NCBI GenBank assembly: GCA_001899585.1
Contig: MKWE01000024.1
Span: 13,882-77,405 of the forward strand
DNA: 63,524 nt
DNA from: Rhodospirillales bacterium 70-18
GTDB taxonomy: Bacteria; Pseudomonadota; Alphaproteobacteria; Acetobacterales; Acetobacteraceae
Direction of reading: 5' to 3'
Part shown: piece after piece, positions 24,513 through 34,092 of the stretch
Position numbering within the stretch: position 1 is the first letter of the stretch
How the letters are laid out: each line of letters starts with the position of its first letter
Notes under the pieces: model-generated
What the model was told of the DNA's origin: nothing
Seen by the model: the letters and a program-made list of their open reading frames with translations, nothing else
The model's database searches: none
Position numbers and translations under genes: made by a program

Positions 24513-25870
24513 GAACGGTCACTTTCGGAGAGATTGACGGATGCGCCGGACCCATGGCTGTCGCCCGAGCGAACAGCATGGGCGGCAGCGCTGACGCCGT
24601 GGGCGACATGGCTGCCGCGCTTCATACGCTGGGCCCATGCCGGCGGCTGATCGGGTGTGGCTGCGGGAGCGACGGAAGCGGGATCGGATTCGTCGGTGCC
24701 TGCGCCTGACGAGAAGGAACCGCCGGTGGCGCTGACGCCTGCACGCGCGCCGTCGGAGAAGCTGGATTTCATGCTTTCCGAGGCGCGGGACGCGGCACGG
24801 CGCAACGGGGAAACGGAGGCCGATCCGGCGGCGCGTGCTACGCCTCCGAGGCCGGACGCGACGCCGGATGCTCCCGACTGGCCCATGGAACCGAGCGTGT
24901 AGGCCGACGATGCCGCGCCGGCCGCCGCTGCTCCGCCTCGCGCGGCTGCAGCGCCGCCGGAGAGAAGTGCGGCTCCGCCCTTGGCAGCCAGCATCGCGCC
25001 GCCGCCCGCCGCAAGGGCCGCGCCGCCAACGGCAAGGCCGGTGCCGACCGCAGCGCCTGCGCCAAGCTGCGGGCCGCCGCTGACCAGACCCGAGGCAATA
25101 CCGGGACCGAAGATCCCAAGGCCGACGAGCGAGAGCGCCGCAAGGACGATGGCCATCGCATCGTCGATGCTCGGGGTCTGCCCGCCGAAGCCTTGCGTGA
25201 ACTGACTGAACAGCGTCGAGCCGATGCCGACGATGACGGCGAGCACAAGGACCTTGATGCCGCTGGAAATCACATTGCCAAGCACGCGCTCGGCCATGAA
25301 GGCGGTCTTCCCGAAGAGGCCGAACGGGATCAGGACGAAACCGGCGAGCGTGCTCAACTTGAACTCGATCAGCGTCACGAAGAGCTGGATCGCGAGAACG
25401 AAGAAGGCGAGGATGACCAGCGCCCAGGCAAACAAAAGGCAGACGATCTGGATCAGGTTCTCGAAGACCGCGATCCAGCCCATCAGGGGCGATATCGCAT
25501 CGAGCAAGGGACGTGCGGCGTCGAGGCCGGTCTGCGCGACCTTGCCCGGCCGGAGCAGATCTTGCGCGGTGAAGCCGGTGCCGGAGGCTTTCAGTCCAAG
25601 GCCGGCAAAGCTGTCGAAGACAATCTTGGCGAGGTTATTCCAGTTGGAAATCAGATAGGCGAAGACCCCGACAAACAAGGTCTTCTTGACCAGACGGGCG
25701 ATGATGTCGTCGTCGGCGCCCCAGCTCCAGAAGAGAGCGGCCAGCGTCACGTCGATGACGATCAGCGTGGTGGCGACAAACGCGACCTCGCCGCCGAGCA
25801 GACCGAACCCGCTGTCGATATAGCGGGTGAAGGTTCCTAGAAATGTGTCGATAACGCCGGAGCCACCCAT
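24509..25870 (-). CDS. trbL: Conjugal transfer protein TrbL (VirB6-like)
   Basis: A 453-residue polytopic inner-membrane protein with about six helices in residues 20-270. It then has a long alanine/glycine-rich low-complexity stretch (about 270-340) and a Ser-rich hydrophilic tail ending in VNLSESDRS. VirB6 proteins form part of the DNA channel. The low-complexity coding region (24.84-25.08 kb) is strongly GC-skewed. Confidence 0.92.
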   Translation of the reverse strand: MGGSGVIDTFLGTFTRYIDSGFGLLGGEVAFVATTLIVIDVTLAALFWSWGADDDIIARLVKKTLFVGVFAYLISNWNNLAKIVFDSFAGLGLKASGTGFTAQDLLRPGKVAQTGLDAARPLLDAISPLMGWIAVFENLIQIVCLLFAWALVILAFFVLAIQLFVTLIEFKLSTLAGFVLIPFGLFGKTAFMAERVLGNVISSGIKVLVLAVIVGIGSTLFSQFTQGFGGQTPSIDDAMAIVLAALSLVGLGIFGPGIASGLVSGGPQLGAGAAVGTGLAVGGAALAAGGGAMLAAKGGAALLSGGAAAARGGAAAAGAASSAYTLGSMGQSGASGVASGLGGVARAAGSASVSPLRRAASRASESMKSSFSDGARAGVSATGGSFSSGAGTDESDPASVAPAATPDQPPAWAQRMKRGSHVAHGVSAAAHAVRSGDSHGSGASVNLSESDRS

Positions 25871-25873
25871 GCT

Positions 25874-26161
25874 TCACCGCCCTTCGCTGGAGGACGGCGA
25901 CGCCGGTGCAGAGGACGGACGCAGGAAACGATCGCGGGTTTCCGCCCAGACGCGCAGGCATTCGGGGTCGTTCGCGGCTTGCTGGCCAAGCTGCTGGCAC
26001 CGGCGCTGCCCCGCGCGCAGCGGATCGTGCGAGGGTTCGATGATGCGCGTGGAGAAATCCTCTTTCGGTTCCTCCTTTCGGGTCAGTTCGACAACCGCCG
26101 CCGTAATTGCGACGGCGACGAACACGACAGCGCCCAGGCGGGCCAGCATCTTGCCGTCCAT
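25874..26161 (-). CDS. trbK: TrbK-like entry-exclusion candidate (TrbK-alt)
   Basis: A 95-residue protein with one N-terminal helix (VVFVAVAITAAVVEL) and two cysteines (RRCQQL, PECLRV). Its place between trbJ and trbL and its size match the alternative TrbK family of alphaproteobacterial trb operons. The entry-exclusion role is by family association. Confidence 0.8.
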   Translation of the reverse strand: MDGKMLARLGAVVFVAVAITAAVVELTRKEEPKEDFSTRIIEPSHDPLRAGQRRCQQLGQQAANDPECLRVWAETRDRFLRPSSAPASPSSSEGR

Positions 26162-26171
26162 ATCCCCGCCC

Positions 26172-26936
26172 TCAGTTGCCGTTGAACATCTGCGCGTTGC
26201 CCGGCTGGTAGCCCGAGCCCGGCGTCAGGAAGCGGCGGCGCTGTTCCCGTCCCTGCTCCGCCGCAGCCGTGCGTTCGGCTTCGGTCAGCGCGCCGGCACG
26301 CCCGTTTGCCGCAAGCAACGCCACCAGATCGGAAAGTTGCTGTGACTGAAGCGCCAGGAGCTGATTGCCGGCCTGCGTCGCCTGAAGCGCGCCCGTCGCG
26401 CCCTGGCTCTGGCTGATGAGGTCGCTCATCTGCGTGCGGTTGGTGTCGATGTTGCCAACGACACCCGCCTGGACGCGCATGGCGTCCTGAAGGCCGCCTA
26501 CTGTGTTCTGCCAGCGCGTGCGAGCATTAGCGACGAGCTGCTGATCCGTCGCCGACATCGACACGTTGCCGTACTGCTGCTGGAACGCCTGATCGATCCG
26601 CTGCACATCGAAGGCGATGTTCTGGGCCTGGGTCAGGAGTTGCTGCGTCCGCTGAACGTTCTGCTGGAGCGTCTGGAGCGAGGAGAACGGAAGGCTCGCA
26701 AGATTGCGCGCCTGATTGATCAGCATCGTCGCCTCGTTCTGAAGCGAGGTGATCTGGTGGTTGATCTGTTCGAGCGTGCGCGCAGCCGTCAGAACGTTCT
26801 GCGCGTAGTTGGAAGGATCATAGACGATCCTCCATGCATAGGCGGGCCCGGTTACGACGGGGGAGACCGCGAGCGGCATGGCAAGCATGGTCACAGCGAG
26901 AAGAGCGGAGGAATTACGAAGTCGACAGATGCTCAT
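26172..26936 (-). CDS. trbJ: Conjugal transfer protein TrbJ (VirB5-like)
   Basis: A 254-residue exported protein: signal peptide ending near AYA, then a long glutamine-rich helical region (SLQNEATMLINQARNLASL and following) typical of VirB5/TrbJ, thought to sit at the pilus tip. Start at 26936; it overlaps the trbE stop by 4 bp. A farther open frame upstream lies within trbE. Confidence 0.92.
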   Translation of the reverse strand: MSICRLRNSSALLAVTMLAMPLAVSPVVTGPAYAWRIVYDPSNYAQNVLTAARTLEQINHQITSLQNEATMLINQARNLASLPFSSLQTLQQNVQRTQQLLTQAQNIAFDVQRIDQAFQQQYGNVSMSATDQQLVANARTRWQNTVGGLQDAMRVQAGVVGNIDTNRTQMSDLISQSQGATGALQATQAGNQLLALQSQQLSDLVALLAANGRAGALTEAERTAAAEQGREQRRRFLTPGSGYQPGNAQMFNGN

Positions 26937-29389
26937 GACTGAAGCTCCATTTCGGGTTGAGGGGCGAGTGTTTTGACGTTGGGAAGGAGATCGACGGCCC
27001 AGCCGACGTCGCGGGCGTTGAGCCACGCGGAGAGGAAACCTTCGCGGCCATGCTCGGCGACGATCTCGGCGATCAGCGTCTGGTCGGATTTTGCGGATGC
27101 GGCGCAAAGCGCCAGGCCGACTTCGGACAGGCCGAGCTCGAACAGACGATTGCCGCGCCGGGACTGGCAGTAATAGTCGCGCTTGGGCGTCGCTCGCGCG
27201 AGGATCTCGATCTGACGGTCATTGAGACCGAAGCGACGATAGATGGCGGTGATCTGCGGTTCGACTGCCCGTTCGTTCGGCAGAAGCAGTCGCGTTGGGC
27301 AACTTTCGATGATGGCCGGGGCGATGTCCGAATTGTCGATGTCGCTGAGCGACTGGGTGGCGAAGATGACCGAGGCGTTTTTCTTGCGCAGCGTCTTCAG
27401 CCACTCGCGGAGCTGGCCGGCGAAGCCTTCGTCGTCTAGCGCCAGCCAGCCTTCATCGATGATGAGCAGCGTCGGCCGCCCGTCCAGCCTGTCGCCAATG
27501 CGGTGGAAGAGATAGGCGAGCACAGCAGGCGCAGCGCCCGTTCCGACAAGCCCCTCGATCTCGAATGCCTGCACGTCGGCCGAGCCGAGATGCTCGGCTT
27601 CGGCATCGAGCAAGCGGCCATAGGGACCGCCGACGCAGTACGGGCGGAGTGCCTGCTTGAGTTCGTTGGACTGGAGAAGGACGCTGAGGCCAGTGATCGT
27701 GCGCTCACCGACCGGCGCCGATGCGAGGGAGGTGAGCGCCGTCCAGATGTGCTCCTTTGCCTCCGGGGTGATTTTAATCCCTTCCCGCAGGAGGATCGCG
27801 ACGATCCAGTCGGCGGCCCAGGCACGCTCATAGGTGTCGTGAATGCGGCCCAACGGCTGGAGAGATACCGAAGATTCCGATCCTTCGGTCAGGCCGCCGC
27901 CGAGATCGTGCCAGTCACCTCCCATGGCGAGCGATGCGGCGCGGATCGAACCGCCGAAGTCGAAGGCGAAGACCTGTGAGCGGTTGTAACGCCGGAACTG
28001 CAAGGCCATGAGGGCGAGCAGCACGGATTTGCCCGCGCCCGTCGGGCCGACGACGAGCGTGTGGCCGACATCACCGACATGCAAAGACAACCGGAACGGG
28101 GTCGAACCTTCGGTTCTGCCGTAAAGCAGCGGGGGCGCATCGAAGTGATCGTCCCGTTCCGGCCCCGCCCACACGGCGGAGAGGGGAATCATGTGGGCGA
28201 GATTGAGCGTCGAGATCGGCGGCTGACGCACGTTTGCATAGACATGGCCGGGCAAACTGCCGAGCCAGGCGTCCACCGCGTTCACCGTCTCGATCATCGC
28301 CGTGAAGTCGCGGCCCTGGATGACCTTCTCGACCAGCCGCAGTTTTTCGTCGGCAAGACGCGGGTCGGCGTCCCAGACCGTGATCGTGGCGGTGACATAG
28401 GCCATGCCGGCGACGTCGGCGCCGAGCTCCTGCAAGGCCATGTCCGCGTCGGCGGCCTTGTTGGCGGCGTCGGTGTCCACCAGCACCGACTGTTCGTTGG
28501 TCATCACCTCCTTGAGGATCGCGGCAATCGACTTCCGCTTGGCGAACCACTGCCGCCTGATTTTGGTCAGCAGCTTCGTTGCATCCGTCTTGTCGAGGAG
28601 GATCGCGCGCGTGCTCCAGCGATACGGGAAGGCCAGCCGGTTCAGATCGTCGAGCAGGCCCGGCGTTGTCGCGGTCGGGAAGCCGACGACGGTCAGCACA
28701 CGCAGATTCTGACCGCCAAGACGTGGCTCCAGACCGCCGGTGAGCGGCTGATCGGCGAGCAGCGCGTCGAGATAGATCGGCGTTTCCGGTACGCGGACAC
28801 GATGGCGTTTCGTCGACACGCTGGAATGCAGGTAGGTCAGCGTCTCGCTGTCATCGAGCCAGCCGCAGGACGGCATGAAACCGTCGAGCAGCGCCAGCAC
28901 GCGATCGGTGCGGTCGGTGAAGGCACGCAGGATCTCGTGCGGGTCGACGCCCGAGCGCTCACGCCCTTCATAAAGCCAGGACTCGGTGCGCGCTGCTTCC
29001 TCGGCCGGCGGAAGAAACAGGAAGGTGAGGAAGTAGCTCGATACGAAATGTGCGCCGGCTTCTTCGAAGTCGGCCTTGCGCTCGGCATCGACCAAAGCCG
29101 ACGCGGGATCGGGAAAGATGTTGTCGGGATAGGTGGCGGCTTCGTACCGTTGCGCCTCGACGAAAATGCTCCAGCCCAGGCCAAGGCGGCGGAAAGCGTT
29201 GTTGATGCGGCTCGCAACGGCAACCAGCTCGGCCGCGACGGAGGAATCCAGATCCGGACCCCGAAAGCGGGCCGTGCGCTGAAACGAGCCATCCTTGTTC
29301 AGCACGATGCCGGGAGCGACCAGAGCGACCCACGGCAAATAGTCGGCGAGGCGAGCGGCAGTGCGACGATATTCGGCGAGATTCATCAT
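26933..29389 (-). CDS. trbE: Conjugal transfer ATPase TrbE (VirB4-like)
   Basis: An 818-residue cytoplasmic/inner-membrane ATPase. Walker A is VVGPTGAGKSVLLAL and Walker B is LLIIDEGWLALDD, with a CagE/VirB4 N-terminal region. It powers pilus assembly and substrate transfer. Two adjacent ATGs (29389 and 29386) follow GAGGAGG; the first is given. Confidence 0.95.
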   Translation of the reverse strand: MMNLAEYRRTAARLADYLPWVALVAPGIVLNKDGSFQRTARFRGPDLDSSVAAELVAVASRINNAFRRLGLGWSIFVEAQRYEAATYPDNIFPDPASALVDAERKADFEEAGAHFVSSYFLTFLFLPPAEEAARTESWLYEGRERSGVDPHEILRAFTDRTDRVLALLDGFMPSCGWLDDSETLTYLHSSVSTKRHRVRVPETPIYLDALLADQPLTGGLEPRLGGQNLRVLTVVGFPTATTPGLLDDLNRLAFPYRWSTRAILLDKTDATKLLTKIRRQWFAKRKSIAAILKEVMTNEQSVLVDTDAANKAADADMALQELGADVAGMAYVTATITVWDADPRLADEKLRLVEKVIQGRDFTAMIETVNAVDAWLGSLPGHVYANVRQPPISTLNLAHMIPLSAVWAGPERDDHFDAPPLLYGRTEGSTPFRLSLHVGDVGHTLVVGPTGAGKSVLLALMALQFRRYNRSQVFAFDFGGSIRAASLAMGGDWHDLGGGLTEGSESSVSLQPLGRIHDTYERAWAADWIVAILLREGIKITPEAKEHIWTALTSLASAPVGERTITGLSVLLQSNELKQALRPYCVGGPYGRLLDAEAEHLGSADVQAFEIEGLVGTGAAPAVLAYLFHRIGDRLDGRPTLLIIDEGWLALDDEGFAGQLREWLKTLRKKNASVIFATQSLSDIDNSDIAPAIIESCPTRLLLPNERAVEPQITAIYRRFGLNDRQIEILARATPKRDYYCQSRRGNRLFELGLSEVGLALCAASAKSDQTLIAEIVAEHGREGFLSAWLNARDVGWAVDLLPNVKTLAPQPEMELQS

Positions 29390-29399
29390 GACCGCCTCC

Positions 29400-29681
29400 T
29401 CACACCGCGAGGAAAGCCGGAATGCGCAGATGCCTGCGCCCGACCTCGACAAAGAGCGGATCGCGACGGGCCGCCCAGACGGCCACGAAATGACCGATTG
29501 CCCAGATGGCGAGGCCGACGAGCCAGAGGCGCAGGCCGAGGCCCACGGCCCCGGCCAGCGTGCCGTTCATGATCGCGATGGAGCGCGGCGCACCGCCCAG
29601 CAGGATGTGCTCGGTCAAGGCGCGATGGACGGGCACCGAAAAGCCCGGCACCGCGTCGAGTTGTTCGAGGACCGCCGCCAT
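29400..29681 (-). CDS. trbD: Conjugal transfer protein TrbD (VirB3-like)
   Basis: A 93-residue membrane protein: amphipathic N terminus (VPGFSVPVHRALTEHILLGG is typical of TrbD), then two adjacent hydrophobic segments. Its start overlaps the trbC stop (ATGA). Confidence 0.92.
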   Translation of the reverse strand: MAAVLEQLDAVPGFSVPVHRALTEHILLGGAPRSIAIMNGTLAGAVGLGLRLWLVGLAIWAIGHFVAVWAARRDPLFVEVGRRHLRIPAFLAV

Positions 29682-30091
29682 CAGACAAGTACCCCGCCGC
29701 CGAAGCTGAAGAAGCTGAGGAAGAACGAGCTGGCCGCGAAGGCGATCGACAAACCGAATACGATCTGGATCAGGCGGCGGAAGCCGCCGCTGGTGTCGCC
29801 GAAGGCGAGCGCCAGGCCGGTGGCGATGATGATGATCACCGCCACGATCTTGGCGACCGGCCCCTCGATCGACTGGAGGATCTGTTGAAGCGGCTGTTCC
29901 CACGGCATGGAGGAGCCGGAGGCATGGGCCGGCGGCGTGGCGGCCAGTATCATGATGGTGAAGAGCGCGGTCGAACTGGCGAGACGCCGGTAGCTGCGGC
30001 GCATGATCGAGCCGGCGGGCAGATCTGGACCGATGGGCACGGACGACAGGACGGGCGGATTGGTCACATTCGGAACGACGGGCGAATTCAT
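29681..30091 (-). CDS. trbC: Conjugal pilin TrbC (VirB2-like)
   Basis: A 136-residue prepilin with a long leader (about 55 residues, hydrophobic LFTIMILAATPPAHA) followed by two hydrophobic helices (IVAVIIIIATGLALAF and IVFGLSIAFAASSFFLSFF). It probably is processed and cyclised by TraF, encoded at 43639. It overlaps trbB by 4 bp. Confidence 0.92.
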   Translation of the reverse strand: MNSPVVPNVTNPPVLSSVPIGPDLPAGSIMRRSYRRLASSTALFTIMILAATPPAHASGSSMPWEQPLQQILQSIEGPVAKIVAVIIIIATGLALAFGDTSGGFRRLIQIVFGLSIAFAASSFFLSFFSFGGGVLV

Positions 30092-31071
30092 TCAGCTTCT
30101 CCATTCGAGGTGGTTGCGGGGGTGATGCGGTAGTCGCCGGTGGCGGCATCGATGCCGTCGACACGCGCGAGCTCGGCGAGCCGGCGCGACGAGCCGCGGC
30201 CGGAGAGGACGGCGACGAGATCGATGGTCTCGGCGATCAGCGCGCGCGGGACGGTGACGACGGCTTCCTGGATGAGTTGCTCGAGACGGCGCAGGGCGCC
30301 GATGCCGGAGCCGGCGTGGATCGTGCCGATGCCGCCCGGGTGGCCGGTGCCCCAGGCTTTGAGGAGGTCGAGGGCTTCTGAGCCGCGGACCTCGCCGATG
30401 GGAATGCGGTCGGGCCGGAGGCGAAGCGAGGAGCGGACGAGATCGGAAAGCGTGGCAACGCCATCCTTGGTCCGCATCGCTACAAGGTTCGGCGCTGCGC
30501 ATTGCAGCTCGCGGGTATCCTCGATGATGACGACGCGATCTGCTGTCTTTGCCACCTCGGCGAGCAGCGCGTTGGTCAGCGTTGTCTTGCCGGTAGAAGT
30601 GCCCCCAGCGACGAGTATGTTGGCGCGGGAGTGGACCGCTGCGCGCAGCATCACCGCCTGGTCGGTTGTCATGATGCCGGCGGCCACATAGTCGTCGAGC
30701 GTGAAGACCGCGACAGCCGGCTTGCGGATGGCGAAGGCTGGCGATGCTACGACTGGAGGAAGCAATCCCTCAAAACGCTCACCTGTTTCCGGCAACTCGG
30801 CCGAAACGCGCGGCGAGCGGGCGTGAACCTCCGCACCGACATGGTGCGCGACCAGACGCACGATGCGCTCGCCATCGGCGGCCGTCATCGTCTCGCCGGT
30901 GTCGGCCAGCCCTTCGGAAAGCCGATCCACCCAGATACGCCCATCGGGATTCAGCATCACCTCGACCACGGACGGGTCTTCCAGAAACCGCGCGATGGCG
31001 CTACCGAGCGCGGTGCGCAGCATGCGCGCGCCACGCTGGCTCGCTTCCTGTCTGTGATGAGTGGATGCCAT
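30088..31071 (-). CDS. trbB: Conjugal transfer ATPase TrbB (VirB11-like)
   Basis: A 327-residue hexameric traffic ATPase with Walker [16 protein letters not shown], an Asp box ([12 protein letters not shown]) and [13 protein letters not shown] with the conserved His box. It heads the trb operon. In related elements copG lies directly before it; here a defence island separates the two, so trbB must have its own promoter within 31072-31556 or rely on read-through. The start is 31071 or the later ATG at 31023. Confidence 0.94.
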   Translation of the reverse strand: MASTHHRQEASQRGARMLRTALGSAIARFLEDPSVVEVMLNPDGRIWVDRLSEGLADTGETMTAADGERIVRLVAHHVGAEVHARSPRVSAELPETGERFEGLLPPVVASPAFAIRKPAVAVFTLDDYVAAGIMTTDQAVMLRAAVHSRANILVAGGTSTGKTTLTNALLAEVAKTADRVVIIEDTRELQCAAPNLVAMRTKDGVATLSDLVRSSLRLRPDRIPIGEVRGSEALDLLKAWGTGHPGGIGTIHAGSGIGALRRLEQLIQEAVVTVPRALIAETIDLVAVLSGRGSSRRLAELARVDGIDAATGDYRITPATTSNGEAE

Positions 31072-31556
31072 CTCGTCCCCGTTTCTCGTGGGGACGCAAC
31101 AGATGATCCCCGGATCGGGGATGATTAAAAGAGCCCGGAATCAGGCCGATTCAACAAGTTTCGGTCGTAGTAGTAGCGTGGCGTGCAAATACAGGAAAAC
31201 GGCGGCGAGAGCCTCATCTTGAGGGATTACCCGTCGCGATTGTTCGCCGGTTGCGCGCGAAGATCCCGTCGGCGATTCGGAGGTCCGTTCAACCGTAGCA
31301 ATGGAGTGGGAAACGGACTGGCAGATCTTGGACAGTTTCGCCGGAAAAGCCACCCTTCATCTGGCAACAGGCGTTGGCGGCAATGCACCTGCATATTGGT
31401 CATTTGCGTAGTTGGGAGTTTACCACCGAAAGCGGAGATGCTCGCCGCCTCGCATCGACAATTAACCCGCCAAGGGTGCGCGCATCGTTCAACGAAAGGA
31501 ATCCAAATAAGGAGTGTTTATGCTATGTTCCGACAAATTAAATGTGGGAACCGCCT
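31072..31556. other. Gene-free left boundary of the defence island
   Basis: About 485 bp between the divergent trbB and zinc-ribbon genes. It contains a palindrome ATCCCCG-GAT-CGGGGAT (31106-31122) close to the trbB start, a candidate operator. A short open frame on the minus strand (31141-31353) has no family resemblance I recognise and no clear ribosome-binding site; I do not call it a gene. AAGGAG at 31508-31513 precedes a possible 18-codon leader peptide (31520-31576) that overlaps the start of the next gene in another frame. Confidence 0.5.
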
Positions 31557-32558
31557 ATGTTCGAAGACCTACTTAAATCGTTGAAGCAGCTTGATGGAAT
31601 GAAAGTCTCGGTGCCCGTCGTAGCCGAAACTGACGCCGACGGTTTTGTGGATCGGCAATGCCCGGCAACGGAGTGCGAGTTCCTGTTCAAGGTGCAGGAA
31701 GGAGATTGGCGGGACATCGTTACTGACGAGGCCGTGTGGTGTCCTTTCTGCGGTCATCAGGCCAAGTCCGACGAGTGGTGGACGCACGAGCAGATCGAAA
31801 AAGCTAAGGAGGCCGCCTTTGCCGAGGTGACGTATTCGATCAATCAGGCCATGCGCCGCGACGCGGAACGATTTAATCGCCGCCAGCCGCGCCGATCGTT
31901 TATCTCGATGTCGATGAAGGTCGACGCGAAGCCAAAGGAGATCGTTCTTCCGGCCGCCGCTACCGATCCAATGCAACTCAAGATCAAGTGCCCGCAATGC
32001 GCCTGCCGCTACGCTGTCATTGGTTCGGCCTACTTTTGTCCGGCTTGCGGTCACAATGCCGCTGACCTTGTGTTTAGCCAGTCTTTGAGCACGATTCGCG
32101 CGACACTCGACAACCTGACAGCCATCGCCGCGGGGCTGCCGTCGCGTGATGATGCGGGCAATATTGTCCGGCTGCTTACCGAAGATTCACTGCAAAGGGT
32201 CGTAACGGCATTTCAGCGTTTTGCTGAAGCGCTCTACGCTAAGCGGCCAGGTCAACCGGCTGCGCGCCGCAACGCCTTCCAGAATCTTGATGAAGGAAGC
32301 AAGCTCTGGCAGTCCGCCTGCGGCAAGACCTATGACGCGCATCTTTCGGCAGCGGAACTCGATCTCCTGAAGCGCCTGTTCCAGCAGCGCCACCTCCTTG
32401 CCCATCGCGAGGGTCTTGTTGATACGGACTACATCACAAAGACGGGCGATCAGAATTATCGGGAAGGCCAGCGCCTTGTCGTCAAGGAAGCTGCGGTCCG
32501 CGAATGCGTCGCGCTCGTCGAGAAACTCGCGCAGGGTCTGGCGGCTGACGCGACATGA
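31557..32558 (+). CDS. Zinc-ribbon protein with HEPN-like C-terminal domain
   Basis: A 333-residue protein I cannot assign to a named family. It has two Cys4 zinc-ribbon sites: Cys35/Cys40 with CPFCGH (62-67), and CPQC (145-148) with CPACGH (161-166). The C-terminal third is helical and holds QRHLLAHREG, an R-x4-H motif (Arg278, His283) as in HEPN ribonuclease or scaffold domains. It converges on the CBASS effector gene with a 16-bp gap, so it is in the same island but not in the same operon. The start may instead be ATG 31542; neither has a strong ribosome-binding site. An RNA-cleaving abortive-infection role is only an inference. Confidence 0.6.
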   Translation: MFEDLLKSLKQLDGMKVSVPVVAETDADGFVDRQCPATECEFLFKVQEGDWRDIVTDEAVWCPFCGHQAKSDEWWTHEQIEKAKEAAFAEVTYSINQAMRRDAERFNRRQPRRSFISMSMKVDAKPKEIVLPAAATDPMQLKIKCPQCACRYAVIGSAYFCPACGHNAADLVFSQSLSTIRATLDNLTAIAAGLPSRDDAGNIVRLLTEDSLQRVVTAFQRFAEALYAKRPGQPAARRNAFQNLDEGSKLWQSACGKTYDAHLSAAELDLLKRLFQQRHLLAHREGLVDTDYITKTGDQNYREGQRLVVKEAAVRECVALVEKLAQGLAADAT

Positions 32559-32574
32559 TGCCAGGCAGGGTGCG

Positions 32575-34092
32575 TTAGTCGATCACAAACGACGGCTGGT
32601 ATGACTTGTTGCCCTGACGGTCGAAGTCGAATTCATAGACGACGCACGGTGCGATTCCCTGATGATGCTGCCCCATGAAAAACAACAGGCTGTTCGGGCA
32701 CGCGGCAAAGATATGCACCAATCCATCGGGATCGTCGTCGCGCAAACTGCGAATACTAGTGGCAATCTGTTCGGCCAGCGCAGCTGCGTGGCCGCCACCG
32801 GCAACGTTCTGATGTCCCGGCCCTTCCGAGAATGCGAACGTAACGAGCTTGCCGACATTCGGAACGTGCTGATCAACGTAGCGGCGAACGTGCGGCCCCA
32901 CTTGCTGGGCAATGCTGATGCCGACGGCAATCTCACTTCCCTGACCGAGTGTCTGCTCGGTCATCTCAAGACGCAGGCCAGTGGTCCCGTCGCCCGCCTG
33001 CCAGATGCGCGTACCAACTCGTCCTTTCTGTACCAATTCAGTGCTGACACCTGATTTTACGTCGAGCACCGCGCCTGCAAGAAACGCAATCGACGCGTGA
33101 GCGTCCAGGATGAGACGCAGCTTCGGAGATTTCTTCACGGCCGCCCCGAGAAAGGCGGTGACCCGTGGCCTGATGTCGGCCTGCCAGTCGCGCCCGTCCT
33201 GAAGATAGCGCTGCCTGAAAGCATCGGTCAGGATCAGGGAGTTTTCAGGAGTCGCGCCGACGATATCGGCAGCCGGACCGAGAAAGCTGCGGATTGCTAC
33301 AGGAAGAAACTGCTCTTTGGGCTGTTGCTTTTCCAGCAGCAACCCTTCTTCGCCGCAAAGCTTGAGGAGTGTCTCGCGGGTCAGGCCATTGAGCTGCCGG
33401 ATCTTCAGTTGCCGAGCCAGTTCGTCATACCTGAAATCCGATGCGGCCGCGCTGCATCCCATGACGCCGACGACCTTCGCCTTGATGTTTATTTCCGAGC
33501 GCAGCTCCTCCAGCGAACGGTGCCCGTCGATGATGCGGAAACCACCGATCACGGCCTTCAGGGCGCTGTCATCGGGAAGCTCCAGATGCTCCCGCCAGAG
33601 CTTGCGCACCTTGCCCATCCTGCTGCGATCGGTCGTGCCGTCGAAAAGGCGTTCAATCAAAAGCGACCGGTCGTGGCCGGAGACCAGCTCTGCCAGAGGG
33701 TCGCCGTCCTTGATCCGATAGGTCGTCAGGAACGAAAAGTGGGCGTTCTGGCCTTGCGGCAGTTTCTCCCGGGCCTCCTTCAAGCGCTGCAGCAGCGAAA
33801 ATGACTGCGCACCGATAAAGTCGGGATCGATGAAGTCCTCATAGCCGAAACGTCCGCCGGTCTCGACGTGCCACTTGATCTGGTGATACTCGGCTGCAAC
33901 GCGATCCGGCCCCGACCTTACGACGGGTGGATCATACTTGACGACAACATCATCGAAAGATTTCGGGCCATCCGCCTCGAACGTGACTTCGACGACGCAG
34001 GAGTGGTCGTCGAGCAGGTTGAAGGCGTTCTCCCAAAAAATCCGCGACTGATAGTTGTCGCCATGCCAGCGAGCGGTTACTGCGTTAGCCAT
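32575..34092 (-). CDS. cap4: CBASS effector Cap4: DUF4297 nuclease plus SAVED domain
   Basis: A 505-residue effector. The N-terminal PD-(D/E)XK-like DUF4297 nuclease has SFDDVVV (Asp47/48) and YHQIKWH (Gln71, Lys73). The C-terminal SAVED domain senses the cyclic oligonucleotide: LILDAHASIAFLAGAVLDVK, then VHIFAACPNSLLFFMGQHHQ and YEFDF. Cap4 proteins cut double-stranded DNA after binding a cyclic trinucleotide and kill the infected cell. It is the last gene of the CBASS operon and overlaps cap6 by 8 bp. Assignment is from domain pattern and context; the ligand is unknown. Confidence 0.87.
   Translation of the reverse strand: MANAVTARWHGDNYQSRIFWENAFNLLDDHSCVVEVTFEADGPKSFDDVVVKYDPPVVRSGPDRVAAEYHQIKWHVETGGRFGYEDFIDPDFIGAQSFSLLQRLKEAREKLPQGQNAHFSFLTTYRIKDGDPLAELVSGHDRSLLIERLFDGTTDRSRMGKVRKLWREHLELPDDSALKAVIGGFRIIDGHRSLEELRSEINIKAKVVGVMGCSAAASDFRYDELARQLKIRQLNGLTRETLLKLCGEEGLLLEKQQPKEQFLPVAIRSFLGPAADIVGATPENSLILTDAFRQRYLQDGRDWQADIRPRVTAFLGAAVKKSPKLRLILDAHASIAFLAGAVLDVKSGVSTELVQKGRVGTRIWQAGDGTTGLRLEMTEQTLGQGSEIAVGISIAQQVGPHVRRYVDQHVPNVGKLVTFAFSEGPGHQNVAGGGHAAALAEQIATSIRSLRDDDPDGLVHIFAACPNSLLFFMGQHHQGIAPCVVYEFDFDRQGNKSYQPSFVID

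Noticed and set aside
31141-31353. 70-codon minus-strand frame upstream of trbB
   Set aside because: No family resemblance, no Shine-Dalgarno, and placed at an insertion boundary; treated as non-coding.
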